Source: Providencia sp. PROV188 (GTDB taxonomy: Bacteria; Pseudomonadota; Gammaproteobacteria; Enterobacterales; Enterobacteriaceae). From it: 64,000 bases of DNA. Positions 1 to 9,395 of this stretch are shown piece by piece; positions within the stretch are counted from its first letter, which is position 1, and the number at the start of each line of letters is the position of its first letter. Position numbers and translations under genes: made by a program. The notes beneath the pieces were generated by a model. It saw only the letters and a program-made list of their open reading frames with translations. It had not been told where the DNA came from and made no database searches. The DNA is taken from contig NZ_CP097291.1 of assembly GCF_027595165.1 (NCBI RefSeq), forward strand, positions 3,410,001 to 3,474,000, written 5' to 3'.

Positions 1-458
1 GCGCAGGCAATGTCTTCGCAGCTTATAGGTAAATGCAGACGTAACTCCACCCAATGAACTAGCTCATCAACCCAACGGTTTTCTGGTTTTAACTGGGCTA
101 ATAACAGGCGAGCAACGGCAAAGTTTTGTTCCGGTGCTTGCGGAAAGCGTTGCAACCAATTTAATAACCCCGCCGCCGCTGGCGTCAGCGTGAAATGCGT
201 CATTTTTTCATTTAATGACCATTGCGCCGTTGCAGGCATTTCCAATACATAATTTTGATTCCCATCTTGTCCACTAAAAGCATGGCTAACACTCGGCGGG
301 ATCACGACACCCTGACCTGCATTTAGCAGCCAGTGTTGACGATGCATATTGATTTCCATCGCCCCTGATAACGCAAATACCACCTGCCATTGCCCATCAT
401 GTTGATGAGAAATAACCTCTTGAGAATATTGGCGATAGTGCAATTCAGGTAATAACAA
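1..458 (-). CDS. AraC-family transcriptional regulator, partial (3' end outside window)
   Basis: Open frame of 152 codons running off the left edge, so the C-terminus is missing. The visible part is an AraC-type N-terminal cupin sensor domain: short beta-rich segments such as QWQVVFALSGAMEI and AGQGVVIPPSVSHAF. A linker and the start of the first helix-turn-helix (HLPISCEDIA) lie at the truncated end. The start is taken as TTG at 458 because AGGAG lies about 7 nt upstream and the next in-frame ATG would remove part of the cupin. A competing ATG-started frame at 323-634 on the same strand has no family resemblance and is a shadow. The inducer and target genes cannot be told from the sequence. 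The AraC assignment rests on the cupin plus the HTH onset only. Confidence 0.75.
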   Translation of the reverse strand, partial: MLLPELHYRQYSQEVISHQHDGQWQVVFALSGAMEINMHRQHWLLNAGQGVVIPPSVSHAFSGQDGNQNYVLEMPATAQWSLNEKMTHFTLTPAAAGLLNWLQRFPQAPEQNFAVARLLLAQLKPENRWVDELVHWVELRLHLPISCEDIAC

Positions 459-530
459 GGCAAGCTCCTACTGGGTGGCATACAGTAGGAGTATACGGTT
501 TTAATCAAAAAAATGCAGCCTGACAGCTTA

Positions 531-598
531 GGTAGAGGGATAAAAGCGTGGTTTTTCCCTCTTTGTGTTATTAGGCGAAAATCAATAAATTGATTTTC
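531..598. terminator. Hairpins between csaA and the AraC-type gene
   Basis: Two inverted repeats lie in the 212-bp gap. One pairs AGAGGGA with TCCCTCT (about 531-562). The other, at 577-598, is a perfect 10-bp stem GAAAATCAAT/ATTGATTTTC with a 2-bp centre. They lie downstream of csaA on the minus strand and could end its transcript. Neither is followed by a clean T-run, so the terminator reading is tentative. Confidence 0.35.
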
Positions 599-670
599 CT
601 CGTTAATTTTACAACCCAAACGAGCCATTTCCAAACCTGATGGGTTTGTCTATGGTCTGCGCCTTACGGC

Positions 671-1006
671 TTAAGCTAGGCGAGAACCATTCGGCACAGG
701 TAGATTAAATTCAGCTAATACAATTGCACCTGTTTCATCAGGAGCACCTGTAATTAACACTTCAGATTTTATGCCAGCAATACGTTTAACTTCAAAATTA
801 CACACACATAAAACCTGTTTACCAATTAAACTTTCAGGGGTGTAATGCACGGTAATTTGAGCGCTTGAACACTTAACTCCCAATTCCCCTAAATCCACTT
901 CCATCACATAAGCGGGCTTTTTTGCTTTACTGTTTACTTCTGCACGAATAATCGTACCAACACGCATTTCCACTTTCGTAAAGTCGTCCCACTCAATAAT
1001 TTGCAT
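671..1006 (-). CDS. csaA: CsaA-type tRNA-binding / export-related chaperone
   Basis: A protein of 111 aa consisting of a single EMAP/Trbp111-type OB-fold tRNA-binding domain. Family landmarks are the N-terminal FTKVEMRVGTI, the central SSAQITVHYTPESLIGKQV, VCNFEVKRIAGIKSEVLI and the C-terminal PVPNGSRL. Length and motif order match the homodimeric CsaA family (Bacillus CsaA about 110 aa) better than E. coli YgjH. CsaA proteins are cytoplasmic; Bacillus CsaA has been linked to protein export and the fold binds tRNA. The physiological role is not certain in any organism. The gene stands alone, downstream of the two SMR genes on the same strand, separated from them by a strong hairpin. Confidence 0.85.
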   Translation of the reverse strand: MQIIEWDDFTKVEMRVGTIIRAEVNSKAKKPAYVMEVDLGELGVKCSSAQITVHYTPESLIGKQVLCVCNFEVKRIAGIKSEVLITGAPDETGAIVLAEFNLPVPNGSRLA

Positions 1007-1104
1007 ATCTTTATTCCTAAATTAAACGATGGTAGTGGCTTAAATTAACATAGGATAGATAGCGGCTCTTAGCGTCAAACATTCATTTTATGTTGTGAAA
1101 CAGT

Positions 1105-1143
1105 CATTGATTATCACCTGATAATGGCAGGCAATAATCAATG
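1105..1143. repeat. Long interrupted hairpin between SMR genes and csaA
   Basis: Exact 10-bp inverted repeat CATTGATTAT (1105-1114) and ATAATCAATG (1134-1143). Inside it, CCTG pairs with CAGG around a 7-nt loop, giving an almost continuous 16-bp stem. It sits just past the end of the microcompartment operon. No T-run follows on the minus strand, so it may act as an mRNA 3'-end stabiliser, a Rho-linked end or an interspersed repeat rather than an intrinsic terminator. Confidence 0.55.
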
Positions 1144-1168
1144 GGTACAAGAGAGATAAAACGTGAAG

Positions 1169-1495
1169 TTACATATTTGAAAAAGTATTCATAATGATGC
1201 CGCCGGAGATAATTAATCCCATCGCGAAGACGGCTGGTACGTCTGGTTTTTGTTTATATAAAATCATCGAAACTAACGTCACACCGACAATACCAAACCC
1301 ACACCATAAAGAATACGCAACCCCAACAGGGATATACCCCATTGCACGTGTTAACGCGAAATAGCACAGGCAATAAGCCACAATCACTAAAATTGATGGG
1401 CCTAATTTGCTAAAGCTATTGGTTTTTTTGATCATCGATGTACCCGTGATTTCTGAACCAATTGATAATGCCAACCATAAAAATCCAGTAAACAT
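1169..1495 (-). CDS. Small multidrug resistance (SMR) transporter subunit, second of pair
   Basis: A protein of 108 aa with four predicted membrane helices in the EmrE/Sug family arrangement. The essential membrane glutamate is Glu15 in helix 1 (LSIGSEITGTSMIK). Other conserved features are YIPVGVAYSLWCGFG (the Trp and Gly stretch of helix 3) and a C-terminal ISGGIIMNTFS helix. It ends the choline microcompartment operon and lies 18 bp after another SMR gene. SMR genes recur in choline-utilisation clusters and closely paired SMRs often form heterodimers. Export of trimethylamine or of quaternary amines, or choline movement, are reasonable guesses, but substrate and direction are not determined by sequence. 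Confidence 0.85.
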   Translation of the reverse strand: MFTGFLWLALSIGSEITGTSMIKKTNSFSKLGPSILVIVAYCLCYFALTRAMGYIPVGVAYSLWCGFGIVGVTLVSMILYKQKPDVPAVFAMGLIISGGIIMNTFSNM

Positions 1496-1513
1496 AATAT
1501 TTCTCTCTTCTTA

Positions 1514-1927
1514 TTAATGAGCAACTTTGTTGGTTGAAGACAGTGACGCATCCGAATTTTCAGCCGGTTCCGCCTCATCCGAGCCCATTTTAGAAAACAG
1601 GTTCATAATCACGATCCCAGAGGCAATAACCCCCATCCCAATCATTGCCGCCATATCTGGGTGCTGCCCATAAAACAACATACCTAAAGTTGACACCATC
1701 AAAATACCGGTACCTGACCAAGTCGCATATGCTAACCCAACTGGAATATATTTTACTGCGCGAGAAAGAGAGTAATAACAGATAACATAAAGAATCACTA
1801 TCAGACCTAATAATAATGATTTAGTTGTTCCTTCACTATTATCGAACATTTTCAATGTGGATGTTGCTGAGGTTTCAGAAATAATAACCGCTAGCATCCA
1901 AAGCCATGATTTTGCTTTAGAAGACAT
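1514..1927 (-). CDS. Small multidrug resistance (SMR) transporter subunit, first of pair
   Basis: A protein of 137 aa with four membrane helices. The active-site glutamate is Glu18 in VIISETSATSTLK, and helix 3 carries YIPVGLAYATWSGTG. Compared with the usual length of about 105-110 aa it has a polar C-terminal tail of roughly 25 residues (SDEAEPAENSDASLSS), which its partner gene lacks. That asymmetry fits a heterodimeric SMR pair. It follows the flavoprotein-like gene by 52 bp and precedes the second SMR by 18 bp, so it is probably co-transcribed with the choline microcompartment genes. The substrate is unknown; an amine linked to choline breakdown is the contextual inference. Confidence 0.83.
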   Translation of the reverse strand: MSSKAKSWLWMLAVIISETSATSTLKMFDNSEGTTKSLLLGLIVILYVICYYSLSRAVKYIPVGLAYATWSGTGILMVSTLGMLFYGQHPDMAAMIGMGVIASGIVIMNLFSKMGSDEAEPAENSDASLSSTNKVAH

Positions 1928-1979
1928 AGATAATACTCCTACATAGATAGATGTTTAAAATATTAAATTGAAATAAAAT

Positions 1980-2663
1980 TTATTTTTTTAGAGACTTTAA
2001 ATAATCCATTGCCGAATCTGTTAATTTATTTTTATTTAGGGAATATTCCTTTGGGTCATTCATTACTTCTCTCAAAGTAATATAGCGATTCTGGTTTATT
2101 TTATTTTCACTCGATATCTCATCATTTTTAATGAGCATTTTGTTTTCAATATTATTAAATGTATCGAATTGAATACCTAATGAGATAGCCTTATTTATAT
2201 TCTCTTTAATAAGGCGGTTATAATGTTCATTTTTATTCAAACCTAATATTTGGTTCAAATCACTGTCAGGGCAGCAATGATATTTCAATGCCATAATAGG
2301 AATATTTCGAGAAAGTGTTTGGATAATAATTTCGCTCTCTTCGCTAATTGCCAAGCCATTCACAACTTCATTCAGTACTTTAGTTCCTATAAAAGGGAGA
2401 AAAACCCCATGAAACTCTGCGAGTTTTTCCATATTAAAGGTATAAATATCAAAACATTGCCCAATTTCTTTCCATTGATTTATCGTCGATTGCGTTAGCA
2501 TCTCCTTGGTGGCATAGAAAGAAAAAGACATTGAAGGTAACTGCAATAAACGCTGATAAACCGCCTGTTGATAATCTTGGCTTGGTGACAATAACACCAA
2601 TACTCGCCGTTTCAGCCGTTGCAGTACCTGTAATACTATCTGCTCAATCATTTTTTCGTTCAT
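1980..2663 (-). CDS. Microcompartment-linked flavoprotein-like protein, function unknown
   Basis: A protein of 227 aa that I cannot assign to a characterised enzyme. The N-terminus (MIEQIVLQVLQRLKRR) is an amphipathic helix of the kind used as an encapsulation peptide for microcompartment cargo. It is followed by a beta strand VLVLLSP, an alternating alpha/beta pattern, and a segment FLPFIGTKVLNEVVNGLAI. That segment resembles the flavoprotein-like proteins that accompany glycyl-radical microcompartments. The C-terminal 70 residues are Asn- and Lys-rich and lower in GC than neighbouring genes. It sits 22 bp after the phosphotransacylase gene and before the SMR pair, in the same operon. A lumenal accessory role, perhaps flavin-linked, is inference only. 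Confidence 0.55.
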   Translation of the reverse strand: MNEKMIEQIVLQVLQRLKRRVLVLLSPSQDYQQAVYQRLLQLPSMSFSFYATKEMLTQSTINQWKEIGQCFDIYTFNMEKLAEFHGVFLPFIGTKVLNEVVNGLAISEESEIIIQTLSRNIPIMALKYHCCPDSDLNQILGLNKNEHYNRLIKENINKAISLGIQFDTFNNIENKMLIKNDEISSENKINQNRYITLREVMNDPKEYSLNKNKLTDSAMDYLKSLKK

Positions 2664-2685
2664 ATTGCCACCGCTCGTTTAGTCC

Positions 2686-3330
2686 TTAGCTGACAACAAA
2701 CACGCTGTCACTGTTGAGTAACCCTGCCGCATTTGCTTCATCTGTATCAATATGAAATTCCAGGGAAAACCTTGCATCCACTCGAACAACCACCTCATCA
2801 AATACGAGGCTACGTTCCCCTTCAGTGCGAACACATACTCGCTGTCCATTGGAGACATTTAGCGACCTTGCATCCATTAAATTCATGTGGATATGGCGCT
2901 GAGCACAAATGACTTGTTCACAAAGATTAACGTGCCCAGCAGGACCGATTAACAGCGCACTCCCCGATTGGTTTAAATCTCCAGATTCACGCACTGGCGC
3001 TTTAATACCTAATGCAAAACAGTCTGCTTTCGAGACTTCCAGTTGAGTGGTTGGTCGTGTTGGTCCTAACACTCGTACTTTACTGATCGACCCTTTAGGT
3101 CCAACCACCATCACACACTCTTTTGCCGCAAATTGGCCAGGTTGCTTCAAATCTTTAAATGGCGTCAGTTGATAGCCTTCACCAAAAAGCGCGGTAACAT
3201 CTTCTTGCGAAAGATGGACATGACGGTTCGAAACACCCACAGGGATAGCAATGGGGCTATCAATCATTGAGGCTGGGTTTGACATAGCTAAGCGAGACAG
3301 AATTTTTCCCATCAGCTGCTGGTTTATCAT
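2686..3330 (-). CDS. cutH: PduL-type phosphate acyltransferase (acetyl-CoA to acetyl phosphate)
   Basis: A 214-aa PduL-family phosphotransacylase, unrelated to Pta. The family converts acyl-CoA plus phosphate to acyl phosphate plus CoA; here acetyl-CoA from the aldehyde dehydrogenase, regenerating CoA inside the compartment. Two duplicated beta-barrel halves carry the zinc-binding signatures SNRHVHLS and CAQRHIHMN. Residues 1-20 (QQLMGKILSRLAM) form an amphipathic helix followed by a short linker, typical of an encapsulation peptide. The start codon overlaps the stop of the upstream shell gene by 4 bp (ATGA), suggesting translational coupling. No acetate kinase gene is present here, so the acetyl phosphate is presumably used by a housekeeping AckA. 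Confidence 0.88.
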   Translation of the reverse strand: MINQQLMGKILSRLAMSNPASMIDSPIAIPVGVSNRHVHLSQEDVTALFGEGYQLTPFKDLKQPGQFAAKECVMVVGPKGSISKVRVLGPTRPTTQLEVSKADCFALGIKAPVRESGDLNQSGSALLIGPAGHVNLCEQVICAQRHIHMNLMDARSLNVSNGQRVCVRTEGERSLVFDEVVVRVDARFSLEFHIDTDEANAAGLLNSDSVFVVS

Positions 3331-3719
3331 GATTTTTTCCCTTTACGCACGTCAGCTTTTGGCTCCACAACGGCAGTCTCGACAGTCATCGTCACAGGCG
3401 CCTCAACGGCCGGTTTTTCAACATTGTTCTCTTCTTCGCTCGCTTTATTCTTAGTGGATAACAGCTGGGTGATCACTCGCTCTTCTGGGCGAGCAATGAC
3501 TAATGTGCCTTTTAATAGGTCTTGATGGCTGATAACCGATGCACCATGATCAACGGCGGTTCTTACTGCACTAATTTCCCCTTGAAAACAAACAGAAACT
3601 AAGCCAGAACCGATTTTACGGTAGCCAACAATCTCGACACTCGCCGCTTTGCATGCAGCATCCGCAGCTTGTATTGCTGATGTCAGCCCGTAAGTCTCAA
3701 TGACGCCTAAACTTTTCAT
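3327..3719 (-). CDS. cmcE: Microcompartment shell hexamer (BMC-H) with C-terminal tail
   Basis: A 130-aa protein with a single BMC domain (about residues 1-90). It has the typical N-terminus MKSLGVIETYGL and the pore-lining loop RKIGSGLVSV. The pore loop differs from the three shell paralogues at the operon start, so it should form a distinct hexamer. A tail of about 40 residues rich in Val, Glu, Pro and Lys (from KNKASEEEN) is absent from the other shell proteins and looks disordered. Such tails may face the lumen or bind cargo. It lies between cutD and the phosphotransacylase gene, overlapping the latter by 4 bp. The symbol follows Klebsiella GRM2 naming by position and is less certain than the function. 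Confidence 0.85.
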   Translation of the reverse strand: MKSLGVIETYGLTSAIQAADAACKAASVEIVGYRKIGSGLVSVCFQGEISAVRTAVDHGASVISHQDLLKGTLVIARPEERVITQLLSTKNKASEEENNVEKPAVEAPVTMTVETAVVEPKADVRKGKKS

Positions 3720-3732
3720 TTTTTTCTCCTAC

Positions 3733-4686
3733 TTAGTGACGAACCAGTCGAATATCGAAATCGAATTTTTTAAAGAAAGCCTCTAATTGATCTAACTCTT
3801 CCGCGCTGTAGGTTGGGTCTTTCTTGATGGGATAAATCATGTCGAGTTTGTCGTATTTTCCGCGACCAAGCTGGTGATAAGGCAGAATATCAATTCGACT
3901 TAAATTGCCGCGTTTCGACAATTCCATGGCGTATTCAATTGCGCCTGTTATTGCATCAAAAGAATCGTTATATCCGCGAACTAAAGGCATACGCATCACC
4001 ACATTTGCCCCTAGTTCCATTAATCTTTCGAGGTTACGACGCACATTTTCATTACCAATACCAAACAGGCTTTTGTGCTCAACGGTATCGATATGTTTAA
4101 CATCAAACAGGAATAGGTCGACAACTTCGGCTAACTTTTCATAATTCGCTAATGACGTTGTACCTTGTGTTTCAATCGCCGTATTGATCATCATTTTTTT
4201 GCATTCACGCAAAAGCTCAACGGCAAAATCTGTCTGTAAACTCATTTCACCGCCACCAATCGTGACACCACCACCAGAGGAAATATAAAAATCGTAGTCC
4301 TGCATGATGATCTCCATCATTTCAGAGACCGTGACATCTTTTCCCATAATGTCTAGCGCATCAGAAATGCACACTTCCTCACATTTGCGGCAACCGATGC
4401 AGTCAATACTACGATTCACGCGGTGGACTGCTTCCCCTTGTTCATTGGTGGTCATGTAATGGATCCCCGCAGGGCAAACATCCACACATTTCCCACACCC
4501 AACGCATTTATCGTGGGAAAACATCACTTGGAACTGGCTACTTAGCCCTTCAGGGTTAGCGCACCAAGGGCAACGAATATTGCATCCTTTAAGAAAGATC
4601 AGGGTTCGAATGCCATCACCGTCATAAATTGAGTATTTCTGGATATTAAATATCCGCCCTCTGATTTCTGCCGCTGTGTTCATCAT
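3733..4686 (-). CDS. cutD: Choline TMA-lyase activating enzyme (radical SAM)
   Basis: A 317-aa glycyl-radical-enzyme activase. The radical SAM cluster motif CX3CX2C is at Cys35, Cys39 and Cys42 (GCNIRCPWC). The SAM-binding GGG stretch is visible as SSGGGVTIGGGE. Between them is a ferredoxin-like insert with two CX2CX2CX3C clusters (CVGCGKCVDVC and CIGCRKCEEVC), as in activases of CutC and glycerol dehydratase. It cleaves S-adenosylmethionine to abstract hydrogen from the conserved glycine of CutC, an oxygen-sensitive reaction. The gene follows cutC by 80 bp. The first ATG has GGAG 5 nt upstream; a second ATG follows immediately, so the start is uncertain by one residue. Confidence 0.95.
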   Translation of the reverse strand: MMNTAAEIRGRIFNIQKYSIYDGDGIRTLIFLKGCNIRCPWCANPEGLSSQFQVMFSHDKCVGCGKCVDVCPAGIHYMTTNEQGEAVHRVNRSIDCIGCRKCEEVCISDALDIMGKDVTVSEMMEIIMQDYDFYISSGGGVTIGGGEMSLQTDFAVELLRECKKMMINTAIETQGTTSLANYEKLAEVVDLFLFDVKHIDTVEHKSLFGIGNENVRRNLERLMELGANVVMRMPLVRGYNDSFDAITGAIEYAMELSKRGNLSRIDILPYHQLGRGKYDKLDMIYPIKKDPTYSAEELDQLEAFFKKFDFDIRLVRH

Positions 4687-4766
4687 TGCATCTCCAAAAC
4701 AGTTTCAAACTTATTGTTTTTATTATGTACGGTGGGAATAGCAGCCTATCCCCACCCAGATTTGGT

Positions 4767-7700
4767 TTAGAATTTCTCAATCACGGTACGGCTGATGATT
4801 TCGTCCTGAACCTCTTTACATAACTCAACGAAGTAAGCACTGTAGCCAGCAACACGAACGATTAAGTCACGATATTTCTCAGGTTCTTGCTGTGCTTTTT
4901 TCAGCATTTCGTTATCAACGTAGCTGAACTGCATTTGACCGTTACCCAAAATAGATGCCGTTCTTAACAACGTGATTAACCCATTGCGACCTTCTGGTGT
5001 ATCCAATAAGCCTTTTAAGAACTTAAAGTTATGCACCATACCGATGTTCATCGTTTCCACGTTCATCTTACTGATGGATTTAATAATTGCCGTTGGACCT
5101 TGTTTATCTGCCCCTTGAGTTGGGCTGATCCCATCTGACAACGGCATCCACGCTAAACGACCATTCGCAGTCGCTGCGGTTAGCTCGCCAATCGGTGTGT
5201 TGTTAGAAATGGATAATGTGCCGTGACTCAATGTGGAATACAGCATGTCGTACTTACGGCACTCGCGTTCCGTCCATTCAGTAATATCCAATGCATATTG
5301 GTCGACATAGTTGTCATCATTACCGAACTTAGGTGCATTCAGGCAATCACGACGTAACTCTTCATAACCTTCAAAGTTAGCAAGCAGACCATCACGCACT
5401 TGCTCTAAGGTATAGCGCCCCTCTTCATAAACCACTTTGCGAATAGCCGCCATTGAGTCAACGTAAGTTGCTAGACCAGAGAAAATCAGCCCCGGACCGT
5501 GGTTAATCATTGCACCACCCGCCGCAACATCTTTTCCTTTCTCCATACAACCTTCCACCAGCAAAGACATCAATGGTTTTGGCGCGACATCACGGTGAAC
5601 ACGCTGACTGATGACCGTACCAATCGCCGACAGGCGAACAATATGGGCAATTTGCGCTTTCACAGCATTATCGAAATCTTCGAAGGTTTTCAGGTTACGC
5701 AGATCCCCGGTATCTAAACCTTGGTGGCTATCAAACAGCACCATCCGACCACGGTTCAGAACAAACTCAATGGCGATTGGCCACTGGGTGTAACCCGTTG
5801 ATGTCCACTGATAAATTCGACCTGATTTTTGTGGTTCCACGCAGCCCATTAAGCAATAGTCGCGAGCATCTTCAAAATCAAAGCCTTTACGCAGCATCAT
5901 TTTGATATGGGAATCGTCAAAGTGACAGGCAGGGAAGCCCATACCGGCTTTCACTACATCCACGATTTTTTCCATATATTTTTGTGGAGATTGGTTATGA
6001 ATACGGCATGCTAATGATGGCTGGTAAACTTTAACGAAACGGACTGCATCCATAATTAAGTACGTTAAATCGTTACACGCATCACCACCCGAGCGTTTTT
6101 GACCACCCACAGTTAAGTTGATAAATGGCTGATATCCAGCGAAATATTTAGCGCCCAGCTCACTGGACATCCACATTAATTCCGCACATTTGATGATAAA
6201 CGCCTGCATCATTTCCAGTGCTTGGTCTTGAGTTAAACGACCAGATTGAATATCGCTTTCATACATTGGGAAACAGTATTGGTCTAAACGACCTAATGAT
6301 AATCCTGTTTGGTTTTCTTCAATTTCAAACAAGGACTCCACAGTCCAAATACTTTGCAGCGCTTCTTGCAATGTTTTTGGAGGGTTCGCCGGTACATTTT
6401 CGTTCACTTGAGCAATTGTCAGTAACTCTTCACGTCGTTTCTGATCTGTCTCTTTAGAAGCCAGTTCACGAGCATGTTCAGCAATACGATGAGCATAAGC
6501 CACCACACCTTCACAGGTTTCAATTGAGGCTTTATAGAAATAGATGCGGTCGATGTCATCTGGATTTTGCATGCTTAACTCAGCCAGTTTTGCCTGAGCA
6601 TCCGCTTTAATGCCATTCATGCCTTTAGTGAAAAGCAATACGTCATAACCAGGGCAAGTATCGCCTCCGCCATTGATTTGGTGATAAGACAAGTCACTCA
6701 CAAAGGTTTCGCCGCTGAATTCCCAAACCCCGGCTTCACGATATTGCGCTTCACAAATTTCATCCAGAGAACGACCTTCCCAGAATGGCGCGATTTCTTC
6801 ACGAATCACTTTTTTATCTTCTTCGGAGATCACAAATGGATCTTGTGGGCGGGTGCTCATTGTATCGAGCTCGTCCACCACCCAGCGCCATGCAATATCA
6901 GGTGAAAATGCACCTGCTCGCGCTTTACCACATGGATGACCGACAATCAGCTCTTCAGGCTGAATCAAGATAGGCGCAGTTTCACACGCACGACGGAACG
7001 CTTTTGCACGTAATAAAATCGGCGGTAAACCAGGGTTATTCTTCACCACTTCCGTAAAGGCTAATGCGCGATAGATAGACACGCTTGGACGCGCTTCTAA
7101 ATAACGGTTACGCAAACGCTGTAAGCGAGGCGTTAACCCTTCCATCACTTTGACTTCATTATCTTGTTGAGCTGCTGGTGTCACATAACTGGCTGAAGCC
7201 GCAGAATATTGAGGCTGCGTGCTTGCTTGACCGCAATATAAACGGACTTTTAACCCAGCATTAATTGCACTGATATTTTCATGAGCAGAAAGCATCATCG
7301 CGGAAAGTTCGTTGATGCAGACTTGCGGATCATTAAGGTAGACTCCACCTTTAAGTGCATCAAACATTGGATAACCATCAATGGCGCGCGTTGCACGCAC
7401 TTCTGACAACTCAGCCAGTTTTAGCCATAAGCTTTCAACAATCTCGTAAGCCTGTTGTTGAGTTAATCGACCTTGCTCAATATCGCGCTGATAGAATGGA
7501 TAAACGGCTTTGTCGAAGCCCATTGGGTTCACGGCATAGCTGCCATTTTCTAAATGCAAAATCAGTTGTAATAGGTAGAACGCTTGGCAAGCTTCTTTAA
7601 AGGTTTGTGCAGGTTTTGCAGGAACTTGGCGTAATACTTCCGCGCTTTCTTGTAATTCAGCACGACGATATGGGTTAGCTTCTGTGGCCGCAAGATTTTC

Positions 7701-8198
7701 TGCTCTTACTGCTAAGGCGTTTGCAAAATGGATAGCAGCATCACAGGCATAAATTGCCGCACGGCAGTTGTTTGCCTCATCGATACTATTACGGCTAACG
7801 GCACTACCAATATTTCTGACGCGATTTTCTAGCTGATTTTTAATTTCTGCAAACCCGACATTCAGAACGACTAAATAATCCGGTGCGGCGATTGTGCTAT
7901 CCCCCGCTAAAAACTCATAAATACTCTGGCTGTGTACTTCATCTTCCGTATGGAAGATTGCACCGCGAGGTGTTGAAGATTGGCTACCAATAATCAATTC
8001 ATCTTGTGCAATAAAAGCGGGGAAATTACGAATAAACTCATAAAAACGCTGAGCGGGTTTAATCGCTTGAGGCGCCCCTGTTAATTGATTTCTGACAGTT
8101 TCAAGAATGTTGGCACGTTCGGTAATGATTGAGCAATTGCGAGCACTTAAACGTTCAGCCAGTGTTTTTACACGTGGGGTCAAAGCATATTTGGCCAT
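4767..8198 (-). CDS. cutC: Choline trimethylamine-lyase, glycyl radical enzyme, long type II form
   Basis: Cleaves choline to trimethylamine and acetaldehyde through a protein radical. It has 1143 aa from the ATG at 8198, chosen because AGGAGAGG lies just upstream; the frame extends 14 codons further without a ribosome site. The catalytic PFL-like domain (about residues 360-1143) holds the thiyl Cys786 and Glu788 in MGCVEPQ. Asp513 lies in the choline-contacting loop [10 protein letters not shown], and radical Gly1118 in RVAGYSA. These residues separate it from glycerol and propanediol dehydratases. Residues 1-340 are an extra region that repeats parts of the catalytic domain without a radical loop, the mark of type II CutC. 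It is flanked by cutO and cutD, in a shell-encoding operon. Confidence 0.96.
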   Translation of the reverse strand: MAKYALTPRVKTLAERLSARNCSIITERANILETVRNQLTGAPQAIKPAQRFYEFIRNFPAFIAQDELIIGSQSSTPRGAIFHTEDEVHSQSIYEFLAGDSTIAAPDYLVVLNVGFAEIKNQLENRVRNIGSAVSRNSIDEANNCRAAIYACDAAIHFANALAVRAENLAATEANPYRRAELQESAEVLRQVPAKPAQTFKEACQAFYLLQLILHLENGSYAVNPMGFDKAVYPFYQRDIEQGRLTQQQAYEIVESLWLKLAELSEVRATRAIDGYPMFDALKGGVYLNDPQVCINELSAMMLSAHENISAINAGLKVRLYCGQASTQPQYSAASASYVTPAAQQDNEVKVMEGLTPRLQRLRNRYLEARPSVSIYRALAFTEVVKNNPGLPPILLRAKAFRRACETAPILIQPEELIVGHPCGKARAGAFSPDIAWRWVVDELDTMSTRPQDPFVISEEDKKVIREEIAPFWEGRSLDEICEAQYREAGVWEFSGETFVSDLSYHQINGGGDTCPGYDVLLFTKGMNGIKADAQAKLAELSMQNPDDIDRIYFYKASIETCEGVVAYAHRIAEHARELASKETDQKRREELLTIAQVNENVPANPPKTLQEALQSIWTVESLFEIEENQTGLSLGRLDQYCFPMYESDIQSGRLTQDQALEMMQAFIIKCAELMWMSSELGAKYFAGYQPFINLTVGGQKRSGGDACNDLTYLIMDAVRFVKVYQPSLACRIHNQSPQKYMEKIVDVVKAGMGFPACHFDDSHIKMMLRKGFDFEDARDYCLMGCVEPQKSGRIYQWTSTGYTQWPIAIEFVLNRGRMVLFDSHQGLDTGDLRNLKTFEDFDNAVKAQIAHIVRLSAIGTVISQRVHRDVAPKPLMSLLVEGCMEKGKDVAAGGAMINHGPGLIFSGLATYVDSMAAIRKVVYEEGRYTLEQVRDGLLANFEGYEELRRDCLNAPKFGNDDNYVDQYALDITEWTERECRKYDMLYSTLSHGTLSISNNTPIGELTAATANGRLAWMPLSDGISPTQGADKQGPTAIIKSISKMNVETMNIGMVHNFKFLKGLLDTPEGRNGLITLLRTASILGNGQMQFSYVDNEMLKKAQQEPEKYRDLIVRVAGYSAYFVELCKEVQDEIISRTVIEKF

Positions 8199-8257
8199 GT
8201 TAGCCTCTCCTGATGTTCTTTCTAGTTCGTTATTCATCACATAAAAAGCGTTAACTA

Positions 8258-9388
8258 TTAAAAAGACTGTCTGTACAGTGCTTCTAGCTGCTTTTCATTT
8301 ACGTCCCGTGGATTAGTCGGAGTGCAACTATCGCGTAACGCCTGTCCAACCATTTCCCCTAAACGGGCATTAAAATCAGTTTCATTGACGCCTGTAGCGT
8401 GAATGCCTTTCGGCATATTCATTTCATCTTTCAATACGTTGATTGCCATAATTAAGCTCTCAACGCCTTCACGTATATTTGAAGCCGGTAAATTAAGTTT
8501 TCTGGCTAAATCGGCATAACGCTTCGCCGCGTTGGTTTCACAGCACCCTTCCAGGCCCGCGTTAAACGCCACCACTTGAGCCATCAATAGCGCATTCGCG
8601 CGACCATGTGGAATGTGGAACACGCCGCCAAGTGCGTGCGCTAAGCTATGGGTGATCCCAAGGGATGCGTTGGTAAATGCCATTCCTGCAATACACGATG
8701 CGTTATGCATTTTTTCACGAGCCACTAAGTTACTGCCGTCGCGATAGCAATCTATTAAGTGAGCAAACACCAACTGAACAGCTTTCTCGGCAAGCGCATC
8801 TGAAAAATCAGAGGCACTGCGTGAAACATAAGCTTCTAGGGCATGGCATAGCACATCCATTCCCGTATCTGCCGTGATAGCGGCAGGGACTGACTTCACT
8901 AAAACAGGGTCTAAAATCGCCACATCGGGCAACATAAATTCATCAACCAACACCAACTTCTCAGAGTGAGACTTGATCACTGAAAAAGACGTGACTTCAG
9001 AGCCTGTTCCGCTGGTTGTCGGAATAGCCACAAAATGAGGTTTGGCTCTATGGCTGTCTTGGCGGGTATGCCATAGGGAGTAAATAACCGCTTTTGCCGC
9101 ATCAATCACCGAACCACCGCCCAGTGCAATCACTAAATCTGGATATTGGCTATCCATGATTTTCATGCCTTTTACGATGGACGAGATTTCCGGGTCAGGC
9201 ACGACATCGTCATACAGAGAAAATGAAATTCCCTGTTGAGATAATCGATGAATCACCTCGTCGGCTAACCCAAATTTCACCATCGCTTTATCGGTTACGA
9301 TAAACGCGTGCTGGGCGTTAACCTGAGATAAATAATCCAAAGCATTCGCACCGAATTGCACCCTTGGTTTAATCAAAAACTGGTTCAT
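8258..9388 (-). CDS. cutO: Iron-dependent alcohol dehydrogenase (acetaldehyde to ethanol)
   Basis: A 376-aa group III iron-containing alcohol dehydrogenase, related to EutG and PduQ. It shows the nucleotide-binding [16 protein letters not shown] and [11 protein letters not shown]. Metal-binding histidines lie in [14 protein letters not shown] and [10 protein letters not shown]. In this operon it would reduce acetaldehyde from choline to ethanol, recycling NADH to NAD+ for the aldehyde dehydrogenase inside the shell. No obvious terminal encapsulation helix is seen, so how it is packaged is open. It is the next gene after the pentameric vertex gene (7 bp gap) and precedes cutC by about 60 bp. 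Confidence 0.9.
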   Translation of the reverse strand: MNQFLIKPRVQFGANALDYLSQVNAQHAFIVTDKAMVKFGLADEVIHRLSQQGISFSLYDDVVPDPEISSIVKGMKIMDSQYPDLVIALGGGSVIDAAKAVIYSLWHTRQDSHRAKPHFVAIPTTSGTGSEVTSFSVIKSHSEKLVLVDEFMLPDVAILDPVLVKSVPAAITADTGMDVLCHALEAYVSRSASDFSDALAEKAVQLVFAHLIDCYRDGSNLVAREKMHNASCIAGMAFTNASLGITHSLAHALGGVFHIPHGRANALLMAQVVAFNAGLEGCCETNAAKRYADLARKLNLPASNIREGVESLIMAINVLKDEMNMPKGIHATGVNETDFNARLGEMVGQALRDSCTPTNPRDVNEKQLEALYRQSF

Positions 9389-9395
9389 GCGTTAT

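Noticed and set aside
323..634. Separate 103-residue reading frame on the minus strand
   Set aside because: It overlaps the AraC-type gene in another frame and its product has no family character, unlike the cupin frame.
4767..8198. Pyruvate formate-lyase or glycyl-radical diol dehydratase
   Set aside because: The MGCVEPQ box with Glu two residues after the cysteine and the [10 protein letters not shown] loop match CutC, and pyruvate formate-lyase would show two adjacent catalytic cysteines.
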